Shown piece by piece: positions 1 through 11,182 of a stretch of 64,000 bases of DNA. The stretch comes from Telmatactis stephensoni (Eukaryota; Cnidaria; Anthozoa; Actiniaria; Isophelliidae). The stretch spans positions 310,001 through 374,000 of the forward strand of contig JALIZF010001700.1 of the NCBI GenBank assembly GCA_029948255.1, read 5' to 3'. The notes below the pieces were generated by a model. The model ran no database searches. It was not told the DNA's origin and was given only the letters and a program-made list of their open reading frames with translations. The position numbers were made by a program, and so were the translations under genes. Each line of letters starts with the position of its first letter. Positions within the stretch are counted from its first letter, which is position 1.

Positions 1-45
1 ACACTCAAATAAAGTTATTGATTGATTGATTGGTTGGTTGGTTCG
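1..45 (+). repeat. Retroposon-type 3' tail running into (GATT)n/(GGTT)n
   Basis: The window opens with an AATAAAG-like motif followed by short GATT and then GGTT repeats. This is the usual look of the 3' end of a CR1/L2-like retroposon, whose tail is a microsatellite. The body of the element would lie left of position 1, so the family cannot be named. Confidence 0.35.
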
Positions 46-116
46 CCTCCTTGCCAGTTGGGATTCTTATTTGAGGGCCATTATGTATAAACTACCGGGT
101 CACCGGTAATAATGTT

Positions 117-452
117 TATTTAACAAATAGATTCCATTTTTCCGTGCGTCTGTACTCTAATCGATGCACAGATGACGTCAAAATGTGGTGAGAACAAAAA
201 AGTACGCCACGAGACGAAGTCGAGTGGCGTGACTGTTGTTCTCACCACATTTTGACGTCTTCTGTGCATCGATTAGAGTACAGACGCACGGAAAAATGGA
301 ATCTATCTGTTTTATATAATATTTATCGAAACATTCCAACCAATCAGAGCGCGCGTAAGATTCGATGACGCCATCTATGTGTGTGTACTCTAATCACACA
401 TGGTTGTTCGACCAATCAGAGCGCGCGTAATATGCCAATTATTATATAAACC
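117..452. mobile_element. MITE family M1, copy 1 (75-bp inverted arms)
   Basis: Two arms of about 75 bp (122-196 and 237-312) are near-perfect reverse complements around a 40-bp loop. They are followed by a tail with two copies of the phrase CCAATCAGAGCGCGCGTAA. The whole 330-bp unit recurs almost unchanged at 35849-36179, and a fragment of the left arm recurs at 58152-58275. Three dispersed copies with the same ends show a non-autonomous foldback element. It has no coding capacity. Confidence 0.8.
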
Positions 453-754
453 CTCATTATAAATAAAGATTTTTTCTTGGCAGCTATCTACCATATTTCA
501 TTAGCGCATAAACAATACAACACTTCCTGTAACTTTTTCAAAGTTTCACTATGAGTCCAATCTTGCATTATTTGGGCCCAGCATTGAACTCGATTTTATT
601 TCTACAACTGTTGCGCGCAAAGCCAGAACAAATTAAAGTTGTGTCGTGTACGTGTACGTGTCAGGAACTTTATTACGCGTGCGTTGCAACTCAATCAAAC
701 AACTCTCCCCGTACAGACCACTTCCCGGGTAAAACATGTATCGTAATATAAAAG

Positions 755-937
755 TTACAACGAGAAGGAATTTTGGTGACATTGTTTTTAATATTTTGAC
801 TACTATCCAGTAGTCATCATCAGAATGAACTGAAAAACGCTATAAACTTTATAAAGTTTTTCAGTTCATTCTAATGATGACTACTGGATAGTAATCGAAA
901 TATTAAAAACAATGTCATCAAATTCCATCTCGTTGTA
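755..937. repeat. Foldback inverted repeat, 82-bp arms
   Basis: Arms at 756-838 and 856-937 are imperfect reverse complements separated by about 17 bp, so transcripts through here would form one long hairpin. No second copy is seen in the window. It lies in the intron after exon 2 of receptor copy A and is probably a MITE. Confidence 0.7.
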
Positions 938-1048
938 GCCTTTATACTAAAACTCTATGCCCGCATCAATATTTTCGACTATATATATATCAGTAAGTAC
1001 TAATTTATGTTGTCAATTGGAAAAGTGTTACAAAAAACAGATTCTTAC

Positions 1049-3831
1049 TTCCATCCAAAGTGGTCTATAACATCAGCTACCACCTTAGCCTGGTAAACAT
1101 CAGACGGAATTGTCCTGAAGAAGCTCTTATAGAAAGGCAAGCTAAGCTCCTCACTGGTTGCATAGGTGTCAATTAGTGGTATTTTAACCGCTTGAAGAAA
1201 ATTAGCCAGTGGGATTGCTGCACGTGAGGATAAAGTTCCTACAATCGCGGCTATTGGATACGTTGTACTGTAGTTCCTCCCAAGATGGTCTACTGCAGTC
1301 TTAGGATCGGTATTACAAAAGCACTGATTGTCTACTGAACAGCTAACACTGGTACAATTCATCTTTGATGCGATGGCAAACTCGAACCCATGCTTCGCAG
1401 TGATGATAGGATTTTGACAGTAGTCCCGTATGTCGTATCCAAGTTTTATTGAAGGAAGAACTGAGGAGTTCTTATTGACTTGATCAATGGCGTATAACAT
1501 TGCTTCTAGTCTTCCCAAACCTGCAGGGAGAAGCGCCCCACATCTATATAACAAAGCAACAAAAAAGTTAATAAAAAATTTGCATGACTTGACTGACCTT
1601 TTGACTGACTCATGTGTTTTTCCGATCCTTAACCTTCTTCTGAGTAAGCCAAATGCAATCTGATGATAGCTGATGTTACACGGTACAAAGAAACCAGAGA
1701 AAACTTTTACGTCACATGCACATGTGCATTGTGGGATATTTTGGGGGGTCAAAACAAAATGGCGCAGATGTCGGAGAGCAGAAATGATGGAATAATTTTT
1801 CAAAGCTAGATTTTCTTCCGCTAATTTCACTCGAAAATAGTGAAGTTAACTGGCGTTTTGATCGCGGTGAACTCGCCCAGGCAATTGCAATATTTTTTTT
1901 ATTGGAGTGTCAAAACCTCGCAACACAAAATAACAAATTTCACTTAAGTTACCAAGGCGCGTTGCGTGGAAAATCGTCGTTACAAAGACCTTAGAAGCTT
2001 TAACGTTACACAAGTGCATTGTGAGATATTTTTAAATAAAAAAACTACCAAAGTTGAAGAGCAGAAATGATGGGAAGTGTCAGGTAGTCCATAGACTTTC
2101 TTCCTGATTTCACTCGAAAATGGTTTAAAGTTAATTACAGTTTTCGTGTCTGTGTCATTGGCTATACTTATCAATTTTTAGAGTTTTATGAGCCGAACGC
2201 TTCGGGATCTTCAAATTAAACTTGACATTTTTTTCGCTTCTCTGGGTCACTGACATTGGCTGGCTGACAAACAGTGTAGCTAATTCTGCAATCGTCATAA
2301 TAACAATCTTACAGTTTATAGAAGTGCTGGATTGTTGGAGCTTCTACCATGCACCTATGTTTGTTTGGTCGTAAGTTAAACATGGCAAACATTGATTCTT
2401 TTTCCAATGATAATTGGCTCTTCTATTTTTCAAAGAAATAATGGCTGAATCTGCATAGACGTCGTGCCTATAGCCGCCTTAAAGTCAGTCATTTTCGTAT
2501 TTTGTCCTTGCATGATTTGGTGCATAAAGACGCTTTCCTTTGTTCTTGTTGCAATATCCTTTGAGAACTGATTTTTAAAACTCCAGAAATTGATAAGTTT
2601 GGTGCTTCAACACACTGCCACTAAAATTTAGAAATACATCGACCTCTATGATGTGCAGCACTGTATATACTTCACTAAAAAATATAACTGAGTTCAATTC
2701 AAATGCAGATTGAATGCAATTCTAAGTTGTTTGAATGCATGACATATGGAATTTTTAATAAAATGAAAAATGGTTACTTAATTTATATCGCATGAGCGCA
2801 AAAGCATACTGCACTAGTGTGTACAAACAATTGTCGAAGTGTTACGTGGAGAGCTATTGAGTTGTGTTCTGTCAATCGTAAATTGTTGGGGAAACTAGCA
2901 TAGACACAGTTGTTGTGATCTGCTGTTTATTAGGTAGAGCACTCGATAACTGTAGGACATACAGAACCAGTAGAACTACAATGAGCTTTCCCTAAGGCAG
3001 TACGGCGTTAAGCTATAAGCTGAAAGTTTTCCTTATTCGGACCGTTTTCCGTACTCAAGCCGGTCAGGTCAATCCAGACTACTGAGTTGCTGTAGACCTA
3101 AGTGTATAAGTGAGTCTGCCTATCTGTATATCTGTGTTACAAGGTAGATGTATTTAATATACTAACTAATTAGCATTTCATAGTTGTGACGTTGCTAACT
3201 CGTCAAGCTGGTTCTAACTAGATGATGTAAGAATTGCAAATGATTGTTGATCTAAGGAAAAATAGTCTATATCATCTACTTGCGGAGGAATATGAATATA
3301 ATTCTTCGACGCAATCCTAAGGCTACGTTTTAGCTATAAAATACTAATAAGATTCAATATTTATAACTAACTTTAAACTGGTAGAAAGTGACTTAATTCT
3401 GAATGTTTGTCGTGAACAAACATTCACCTGTTTACCATATAAATTGTGCGCATGTCCGATAAGTAAACTAAGGTGAGGAATTAAGGTCCTAGTCATTATG
3501 GTAAACTAGTGTTTTAATTACCTAAGTTGACACTACGAGCATTAAGATGTCAAAACTCTGTACAGAAACACAGTTTTACCACTAAAATGTCAAGTTTGTA
3601 GGAACAGCTGGATATAGCATCAATTAAAAATGTCGATCATAACCAAGGTACTTACGAACTGGAATGATCATCTTTCGGACCATGAACTCTCACCAATCCA
3701 CCAAGAATAACATCATCTTTCTTAAATAATCCGTTTGTACTATCAAGGCTTGAAGCAACTGAATGTAGAATGGCGAGTACAGCCAATATAGTTAATAATC
3801 GGTGATAGAATGGTAATATGCGGCTCATCAT
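1049..3831 (-). CDS. Class C GPCR copy A, 5' exons only (metabotropic-glutamate/CaSR-like)
   Basis: Two coding exons are visible. Exon 1 runs from the ATG at 3831 to 3656; the exon itself starts at an acceptor at 3875-3876, so 43 nt of leader precede the ATG. It encodes a hydrophobic signal peptide and the first flytrap strand (VILGGLVRVH). Exon 2 is 1543-1049 (495 nt) and encodes the first lobe of the Venus-flytrap ligand-binding domain: CGALLPAGLGRLEAML, a Cys-rich loop, and the ATSEELS and FRTIPSD motifs known from glutamate-receptor flytraps. The donor after exon 1 is GTAAGTACC and after exon 2 GTAAGAATC; phases join exactly (TC|A, then AA|). The cysteine-rich and seven-helix exons must lie left of the window. 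Family role: dimeric plasma-membrane receptor sensing amino acids or related small ligands; the actual ligand is unknown. An open frame continues into the intron to 1830 but is not exon. Sister of copy B at 21950-30703. Confidence 0.85.
1544..3655 (-). other. Intron of class C GPCR copy A
   Basis: This AT-rich stretch between the two coding exons holds no further exon, no clear RNA gene and no strong repeat that I can see. The corresponding intron in copy B (25202-30542) is about 2.5 times longer because of inserted repeats. Confidence 0.6.
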
Positions 3832-3928
3832 TTTAAGCTCAAGTAATGACAATTCCTTCGTGATCGATGTTGTTCTGTAAAGTCAAAATAAAAAGAAACC
3901 TTTATTTTTATTGCTAGACTGATATACT

Positions 3929-4170
3929 ACAATACAATACAATACAATACAATACAATACAATACAATACAATACAATACAATACAATACAATACAATAC
4001 AATACAATACAATACAATACAATACAATGTCTTTATTTAGTACCACATATTTACATTTTGTACGTTTAAAAGAAATATTAGATTAAAACAGGATTTTTGG
4101 GTACAGGCCACCTATAATAACCATGTAAGGCTAACCAAGATAGGTGGCTTGCATTTTTTATTTGCGTTGA
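3929..4170 (-). repeat. Retroposon 3' end with (AATAC)n tail
   Basis: About 20 units of AATAC (3929-4027) abut a 140-bp unique segment. Its relative occurs at 55120-55265, sharing TTTATTTAGTACCACA and GGTGGCTT phrases, but there the tail is (CAA)n. Read on the minus strand, both are the 3' ends of one retroposon family finishing in TAAATAAA plus a variable microsatellite. The parent element body is not present. Confidence 0.55.
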
Positions 4171-4510
4171 AGCTTTATGGTCAATAACACACTGTAAATA
4201 ATTAGATATTACTTACAACATTACATGATGCTGAGACACTTACTTAGCAATTCACTGAACTGACATACTGAATATATTTTTACTGTTTTAAATTCTAAAC
4301 TATCGGCGGGGTCTAAACGACATTTTTTGTACATTAGATTAACAGGACTGAGTTTGTCCAGTATCTGCGATTCTACACTCGGCTAGCATAGCCTCGATGA
4401 GGTAAAAATGTCCATTTCTTCGTCCTTGCCGAAACGCAGATGGGTCTCTACAACGCGCAGGCTCGGCATCCATCGAGAACCATCGGAACGTCGTCGACAC
4501 GCCGAAATTA

Positions 4511-4876
4511 GAGAGCTTAAGCAACGAAGACGGCAACGAGGACGCCGACGGCATCAGACAATGGACTTAATTACAAAATACAATAAACGCACGTGCAAAT
4601 GAGCAGGGCTGTAAGGAAATCAACCGTATTCTGCAAAACTACAACGTGAAAAGTCCAGATTTCACGCTCTGTAGAGAACGGGAACTTGAGGACGCAAACC
4701 AGTTTATTTTCCGTTCGCCCAGAAACTCTCTCTTTCATTTTCTTTCATTTCAAAACTCTGGTCTGAATGGCAATTCAAATTAAATAAGCGAAAAAAATTG
4801 CAGTAAATATTGCGCTTGAATACTTTTTGACGTCCCGTTTTCCCTGCCGTCGTCGTCGTGGTTGCTTAAGGTCCCT
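4511..4876. mobile_element. MITE with CTTAAGCAAC terminal inverted repeats
   Basis: The left end reads AGCTTAAGCAACGAAGACGG and the right end is its imperfect reverse complement ending near GGTTGCTTAAGG. The 360-bp interior has no reading frame of interest. Its ends share the GCTTAAGC core with the element at 59779-60008, but the interiors differ, so they are at most distant relatives. Confidence 0.55.
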
Positions 4877-6242
4877 ATGGTTCGGATGGTCGTCTGCAAG
4901 ACTCCAATTCCTCGTAGAGCTCTTAGTAACGGATTCTTCTCTTTGTGTTGACTTCGAAAGCCTTCTAATTTTCTACGAAGGGGTTTGCTACTGTTTCTGA
5001 GAGCTTATACTTGGACGACGAGGCTTACCTGACCAAGCAGGTCCTGGATTGCACATTACTATGTCCAATGGGCGATTTCTTCTCCCTAATCGACACTGAT
5101 GTAAGCTGTGTTCTTTCGCATGCTTGCTGAGTTCGAATAAATTAAAGAACAAACTATCTAACTAAGATCCAGGAAAGAATGACTGTTGAGATGTATTTTT
5201 AACATTAGTTTATGGACAGATCCATTAAGTGCAGGCAGATGCTTGTAAACGACGTAAACACATGGAGTTTGGAGGATTTGACATATATAAAGTGCTGCTT
5301 AAATATTAATGAATTAATTATTAATGAACCATTATTCGTTTTCGATCTTACAGAATAATTCGAGCAAGTTAAGTGTTCCTGTTGTTTAATTTTCAATTTC
5401 AATTTAGTTTACATTTTGCTTATTGCAAACCCGTTGGAATTGTTCTTCTTCGTCGACTTGCAGCCAGCAAATTAAACCGCTTTTGATGGAACTTAAATTA
5501 AAGAAATAATTATTGCTTTCATTAGCTTATTTCTGGTCAGATTCAGTCAACACTGGCAATTTGGCGTACGCTTTTTTTCTTTTTTGACGGATTGATAAAA
5601 AGTCAAGTTTTTGTTTTGCAAGTCGGATTCACTTTCAATTAAAAAAGCCCCAAAACGTCATGTGTTCAAACTAAAATTTTGCACTTTCGAGCTTCCCCCG
5701 CGAAAACTGAAGACTTTCATTTCCGCTCTGACAGGCATTTTTTTTGAAAACCTACCTACAAATTCAGTTTCGACTGTTGAAGTATCGGAAGACTTAATGC
5801 AAATTGAGCTTCATTGAGAAACTTTTCCATAGTGAAGAACATTATTAAAAGTTATATATTAATTTTGTACTATGAAACTGAAGACATTTTCAATTATGCT
5901 TCCTTTTCCGATTACCCCATTGCTTTCTAACAAGTAAAGTCTTCTATATCAGGAACCTTCCTGTAAATAATTAGGAGATTTCTTACTGAGAATTAACATC
6001 GCGTTGCCGCGGGAGACCCGGAAGCCACTACAGAGTTGCATTGTGCTGTTGTGAAACGTTTCTACGTACTTAGGAGAGCTCTCTCAAAAGTTTGACTTTT
6101 TACTGCAGAAAATTGGACGAATGACAATCACTACTTCAGTTGTATGGCGCCATGTTGTCAACAGAACATTGAATACGTACTAAATGTTTATCAATTTTAT
6201 TATATATTACTTTATAATGAATCCCTAAAACAAATGTCTTAC

Positions 6243-6355
6243 TTAGTGGCTTCCCTGCACATAGTGTATTGCTCGCCAGCAATATTATTTCCGTACAAAC
6301 GACACTATTCCTAGTACAACCAGCCGGCCTACTCTGACTTGGAAGAATTCTCACG
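6243..6355 (-). promoter_or_regulatory. Candidate 5' non-coding exon of GPCR copy A
   Basis: On the minus strand the segment ends in a good donor, CACTAA|GTAAGA, at the 6242/6243 boundary. It is recognisable three times: here, at 10501-10600 (same donor) and near 37970-38050 upstream of GPCR copy B (weaker donor GTAATA). Both receptor genes have an acceptor just before the start codon, so an upstream untranslated exon must exist, and this piece is placed to supply it. No transcript evidence is available; it may simply be duplicated flank. Confidence 0.3.
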
Positions 6356-6691
6356 TGTTTTTATTATGAAAATATAGTTCTGACACAAAAGCGAGACCTC
6401 GATAATTCCTGGTTCAAACTAGTGATATAAGCATAAGCTCAAGCAACATACACAAACTCAGACATGTACTGTCATTACCAGCCGCATAACTTGTCTTTTC
6501 ACTAGTGACATAAGCATAAGCTAAGCCCAAGTAACATACACAGACTCGGTAACTACTGCTCATTACTAGCAGTGTTTATCTTTTCACTAGTGACATAAGC
6601 ATAAGTAGAACAAGCAAGATACACATGCATAGTAATTACGACTCTCCTACAGTATCTCCTAAATGTGAAAAAGATATGTAAGCGCTAGTAA

Positions 6692-6899
6692 AGGTACGGT
6701 AATACGAGCAGCAAAATCACTCAACTTGTCTCGCGGCCTTCTACTTTCTGCAACAAAATTTTTCAACCTACAACAAATAATTCTGTTGCGAGACAAGTTT
6801 GTTCTCGGGTGGTAAAACGGGCAGCATCGCTCTTCAACTCGTTTCGCAGCAATGTTGCGAGACAAGTTGAGTGATTTTGTTGCTCGTATTACCGTACCT
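6692..6899. mobile_element. MITE, Harbinger-type (TAA target duplication)
   Basis: The ends AGGTACGGTAATACGAGC and its reverse complement flank 208 bp that fold back on themselves and contain CAACTTGTCTCGC phrases. TAA occurs at 6689-6691 and again at 6900-6902. The duplicated block at 10865-10867 has a single TAA and no insert, giving a clean empty site. A 3-bp TAA duplication is typical of PIF/Harbinger elements. Confidence 0.85.
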
Positions 6900-8031
6900 T
6901 AATGAGCAGTGCACTACTGATGTCTGCGTATGTTAGCTTGCGCTTATGCTAATATCCCTAGTGTAAACCAGGTTGAGAAAAAGAACTAGGTTAAAACGGA
7001 AAACTAGCTAAGCAATGAACTTTTTGATTGTTAATTATGTATATGCTCCATGCAATTTCTCTTACCTGTGTCGACCCTCTGTCGCTCAACTAACTGCAGG
7101 CTTTCAAACCAAATTTGCTTTTTAAAAACGCTATTTTTAATTTTAGGCAAATTTTCGAATCAAGCCGCAAGACAAATTAAAAAAGGCATAAAATGTCCAT
7201 TTATATTTAGCAATTCATTCATAGATGACGTCATAACATGGCGGATGCCAATCAAATTTTATGAATAGATCAGAACTGGCTGCTTTCGGTTTTTCTTGAA
7301 TGATTTTTCGGTGCTTATTGACTAATCCGTTCATCCTTTTTGCTGCAGATTGCTTACCTTTATCTGTATGCTACTGAGTCGACGATGAAATGATTTTTTT
7401 AGTAATTTTTCAGCACGCAAATAAATATGAAACTTTCCAGCTGTTTGCTTTCCAATTCAAAGAGGAAATGGTAATACGTTGCGAACCTAGTAACATTCCA
7501 CATTAATAGGTTTTATTCGTCGCCTAGGGGCCTAAAACAAAACCTTTTTTTAAGAAACTTAATTAAGGTTTTGCTATCTGAAAGTGAAGGTCAATATTTC
7601 GAACCTTTAGCACGAGGTCAGGGTCCGATTGAGCTTTGTGTTCTTAATTTGAAGGATCACTACTCAAACATTGTTCAAATGAGTTTTCTAAAGTAGGATT
7701 CATGTACAGTTTCTTCGCTTTCTTCTTTCTCTTCTTCTTTTCCTTCTTTATCTTCTTCTTCTTCATCATCGTCGTCGTCTCCTCCATCTCCTTCTCCTCC
7801 TCCTTAATCTTCTTGTTCTTCTTGTTCTTCTTGTTCTTCATCTTTTTCTTCTAATTTTCACAACCGGCTTTGCTTGGCCTTTGTATTACATAAGAAAAAC
7901 AGTAAAGGAAGAAAGAAGGTGTATTCCCCCTCAACTCACAGTAGATCACAATGCTTAATTTACCATTAGCGCTGTCCATGCAATTCCCGTCACATTGCAT
8001 AGTCATTTAAATACTCACTGCTAATTTTAAT

Positions 8032-8508
8032 CCCGGGGGTACTCCCATATATTTGCTATACGGCTATGTGGCGCTGGATAGGGTATGAGTTTTGGCCCTG
8101 CTGTCTTAAACAGGGTATACATTATACCCGTCGAAATTGTCTTAAACAGGATCTATAATTTTGACAAGAAATCACAAGCCATATCATGTTTTTGTGTCTT
8201 AGATAGGGTGCTGTTCTTAAAATAAACAATAAAGCGCCTCGCCGTGCGAGATTACCACTGACTTGCTGACAAAGTATATCGTAGTTGACGGCTCTGTTAT
8301 CTCTTTCGCAGCCGTTTTTCGTCTCATCACGCGACGGGTCGGCAAGAGATCAGATAGGGTCGATTTTCTTCTCATCTGTCTTGAATAGGGTAGGATGTTT
8401 TCACTTTAGAGTGTCTTAGATAGGGTCAGGTTTCTAGAGGTCCGGTGGCACACCCCTATCCAAAAGGGGGCTGAGTACCCCCCCCCCCCCCCCCCCCCTC
8501 TCCCCGCG
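8032..8508. mobile_element. hAT-like non-autonomous element with G/C-run termini
   Basis: The element begins CCCGGGGGTACTCCC and ends after GAGTACCCCC and a long C run. It is flanked by ATTTTAAT at 8024-8031 and 8509-8516. The homologous place upstream of GPCR copy B (39399-39406) has one ATTTTAAT and no insert. An 8-bp duplication fits hAT transposases. The interior repeats a GATAGGGT phrase several times. A second, right-truncated copy is at 49529-49779. No transposase is encoded. Confidence 0.8.
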
Positions 8509-9484
8509 ATTTTAATGTACCGGTCAAACATTTAGCAGCAAGGTTCGATACTCCGTTTTGGCTAATACTAGCATTGTTAGATACCTGTCAGTAAAGCGAA
8601 ACTTTACAGCTTCTCATACTGAAGCTTATATCTTTCTGTCATTTCCTAGCAATGATCCTGGGAATATATCGGCAATATTTAAAATCATCCGAATTTTGAA
8701 TATGTAAAAAGACCTGAATTTGAATAAAATAGGATGTTTATTATTATTACAATTCGCCACGATAATGAAAAACAAAAAATACAAAATACAAATAAAATAA
8801 GATAAATATTTTAGTGGTTTTCCTAAGTACTACGAAAGCTTTTTATAAAGAAGTCAATTCAACTTGCAACCACGAATCGAATATCACAGTGAGATAAATT
8901 CCACGAGCCTCAGGTAGGCATTTTGTTAGAGAACTGTTGTAGGGATCTCTGAGGTCGGGAACTATAAGAAGCTAGAGACTTCTAGTTCTTGGACTTACTG
9001 TTGATTCTTTCTTTAATCAGTGTTTAATGGTACTCTTTGCTCAATGAAATCTTCTCTCAATCTGAGCTGCATAAGACATGATAAAACTAGCTTACACTAT
9101 TAATTAAAACTAGCATCTATCTAAAAGCCTTTTTACTAACTAGCAAAACATTTCCATTTTAGTTAAACGGCTTTTAAAACTTACAAACTTTGACCTATAC
9201 TGCAAAGGGGAATTCGCCTTGCTAGGTTAACCTTGGACTTCTATCAACTTTCTAGTTACGAAACTTACTGACTTCCAGAATTATTATTAACAAGGTCAAT
9301 GTGACAATCTAATTGACACATTTGTTAAATATTTACATAAAAATACTGAACGAAGCTTAACTTGTTTAATAAATAGCTTTGAACAATATGAGTGCTTACA
9401 CTAAATTATAAAATATAAAAATACAAGATATACTAAACTATAAAAATTACTAAACTATAAAAATGACTAAGGCATAGCAGCTCA

Positions 9485-11055
9485 TTGCCAGCCCAGTGGA
9501 TCGAATTGTTCTTCTTCGTCGCGTTTAGCAAACCGCCTTCGACGGAAGTTGAATCAACGAAATAATTATAGCTTTCTATTTCTGGTCAGATTCAGCAAAC
9601 ACAGGCAATTTGGAGTACGCTTTTTTTCTGATTTGACGGCCTGATAAAAAGTCAAGTTTTTGTCTTGCAAGTCGGATTCACTTTCAAGTGAAAAAGCCCC
9701 AAAACGTCCCCACGAAAACCAAAGAATTTCATTTCAGCTGTGACGGGCATTTTTGAAAACCTACAAATTCAGTTTCGACTGTTGAAACGGATCGGACGAC
9801 TAAAATTGAGCTTCACTGAGAAACTCTTCCATAGTGAAGAACATTATTAAAAGTTGTATATTAATTTTGTACTATGAAAGACGTTTTTAATTATGCTTCC
9901 TTTGCCGATTACCCCATTACTTTCTAAAAAGTTAAGTCTTCAGGAACATTCTTATAAACCATTCGGAGATTTCTTACTGAGAATTAACATCGCGTTGCCG
10001 CGGGAGACCCGGAAGCCATTACAGAGTTGCATTGTGCTGTTGTGAAACGTTTCTACGTACTTAGGAGAGCCCTCTCATGCAAAAGTTTGACTTTTTACTG
10101 CAGAACTTTGTCGCCGTGTTGTCAACAGAATATTGAATACAGTATTAAATGCTTATCAATTTTATATAGTCAATTGAAGAAACGTTGTCAGGTCTAAAAA
10201 CATAGAAGCTGAGACCGAAATGGTGCATGGGATGTCAATAATTATATTCGGATTTATTCATTTAAGCTGCAACCGATAAAAAATCGAAGCCAAACGGCCC
10301 GCTAACCCAGGTCCTGAACACGCTTTTGGCATTTTGCATCGGAGGCAAAGCGTAAATGAGTAAATCAGAATATTATTATTGACATCCCAAGCACCATTTC
10401 GGTCTCAGCTTCTATGTTCTATGTTTTTAGACCCGACAACGTTTCTTCAATTGACTATATATATTACTTTATAATGAAATCGCTAAAACGAATGTCTTAC
10501 TTAGTGGCTTCCCTGCACATAGTGTATTGCTCTCCAGCAATATTATTTCCGTACAAACGACACTCTTCCAAGTATAACCAGCCGGCCTACTCTGACTTGG
10601 AAGAATTCTCACGTGTTTTTGTTATGAAAATATACCACTAAAGGCGAGACCTAGAATTAAGTAATCTAGCTAGATATATCCTGGTTTACACTAGCGATCG
10701 ACATAAGCATAAGCACAAGCAACATATACAGACTCAGTAAACCCTATTTAATAGGAAACTATGCACTATGCATAAACATAAGTAGTACAAGCAACATACA
10801 CGACATACACAGACGACTCTCCTACAGTATCTCCTAAGTGTGAAAAAAGATATGCAGGCGCTAGTAATGAGCAGTACACTACTAAGTCTGCGTATGTTAG
10901 CTTGCGCTAATGCTAATGTCGCTGTGTGAACCAGGTTAAGATAAAAACTAGTTCTAAATTTGAATAAAATAGGATGCTTGTTATCATTACGATTCGCCAC
11001 GATAATGAAATACAAAAAATACAAATAAATTTTTATAAAGAAGTCAATTCAATTT
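9485..11055. repeat. Tandem duplication, unit 2
   Basis: This is the second unit of the block that starts at 5415. It keeps the candidate 5' non-coding exon with the same GTAAGA donor (boundary 10501) and ends with the CGCCACGATAATGAAA segment also seen at 8755. It is shortened by loss of about 1.7 kb relative to unit 1 and has gained the MITE at 10169-10455. Confidence 0.75.
10169..10455. mobile_element. MITE with about 80-bp TIRs and TATA target duplication
   Basis: The left end GTCAATTGAAGAAACGTTGT is mirrored by the right end ACAACGTTTCTTCAATTGAC, and the pairing continues for about 80 bp. TATA flanks both sides (10165-10168, 10456-10459). The paralogous position in unit 1 (about 6200) is uninterrupted, so the insertion came after the duplication. 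Size 287 bp, no coding capacity. Confidence 0.85.
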
Positions 11056-11182
11056 AGTATATAGATGTTTTTAATCATAACTTGAGAATCTTCTTCTTCT
11101 TCTTCTTCCGCAATGCCCAGTCTCTTTCAGTATATGAAAATCCTTACTGGGGTTCTTTTAAAAAATCAAAATGATAAAATGA

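Larger units (their letters stand above)
5415..8880. repeat. Tandem duplication, unit 1 (5' flank of GPCR copy A)
   Basis: This block is repeated at 9485-11055. Matching pieces are 5415-6985 with 9485-10940, and 8703-8870 with 10955-11055; unit 2 lacks the part corresponding to about 6990-8700. Small indels and substitutions run throughout, so the duplication is not recent. Each unit carries a transposon the other lacks (6692-6899 here; 10169-10455 in unit 2). The parts 6235-6350 and 7040-8030 also match the 5' flank of GPCR copy B at 37970-39410, so this is duplicated upstream DNA of the receptor genes. Confidence 0.75.

Noticed and set aside
1544..1830. Open frame extending copy A exon 2 upstream to 1830
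   Set aside because: A good acceptor (TTATATAG) stands at the point where similarity to copy B starts, and the upstream residues have no family match; it is intron read-through.
3929..4027. CRISPR-like or satellite array
   Set aside because: The unit is only 5 bp without spacers and is the tail of a retroposon.
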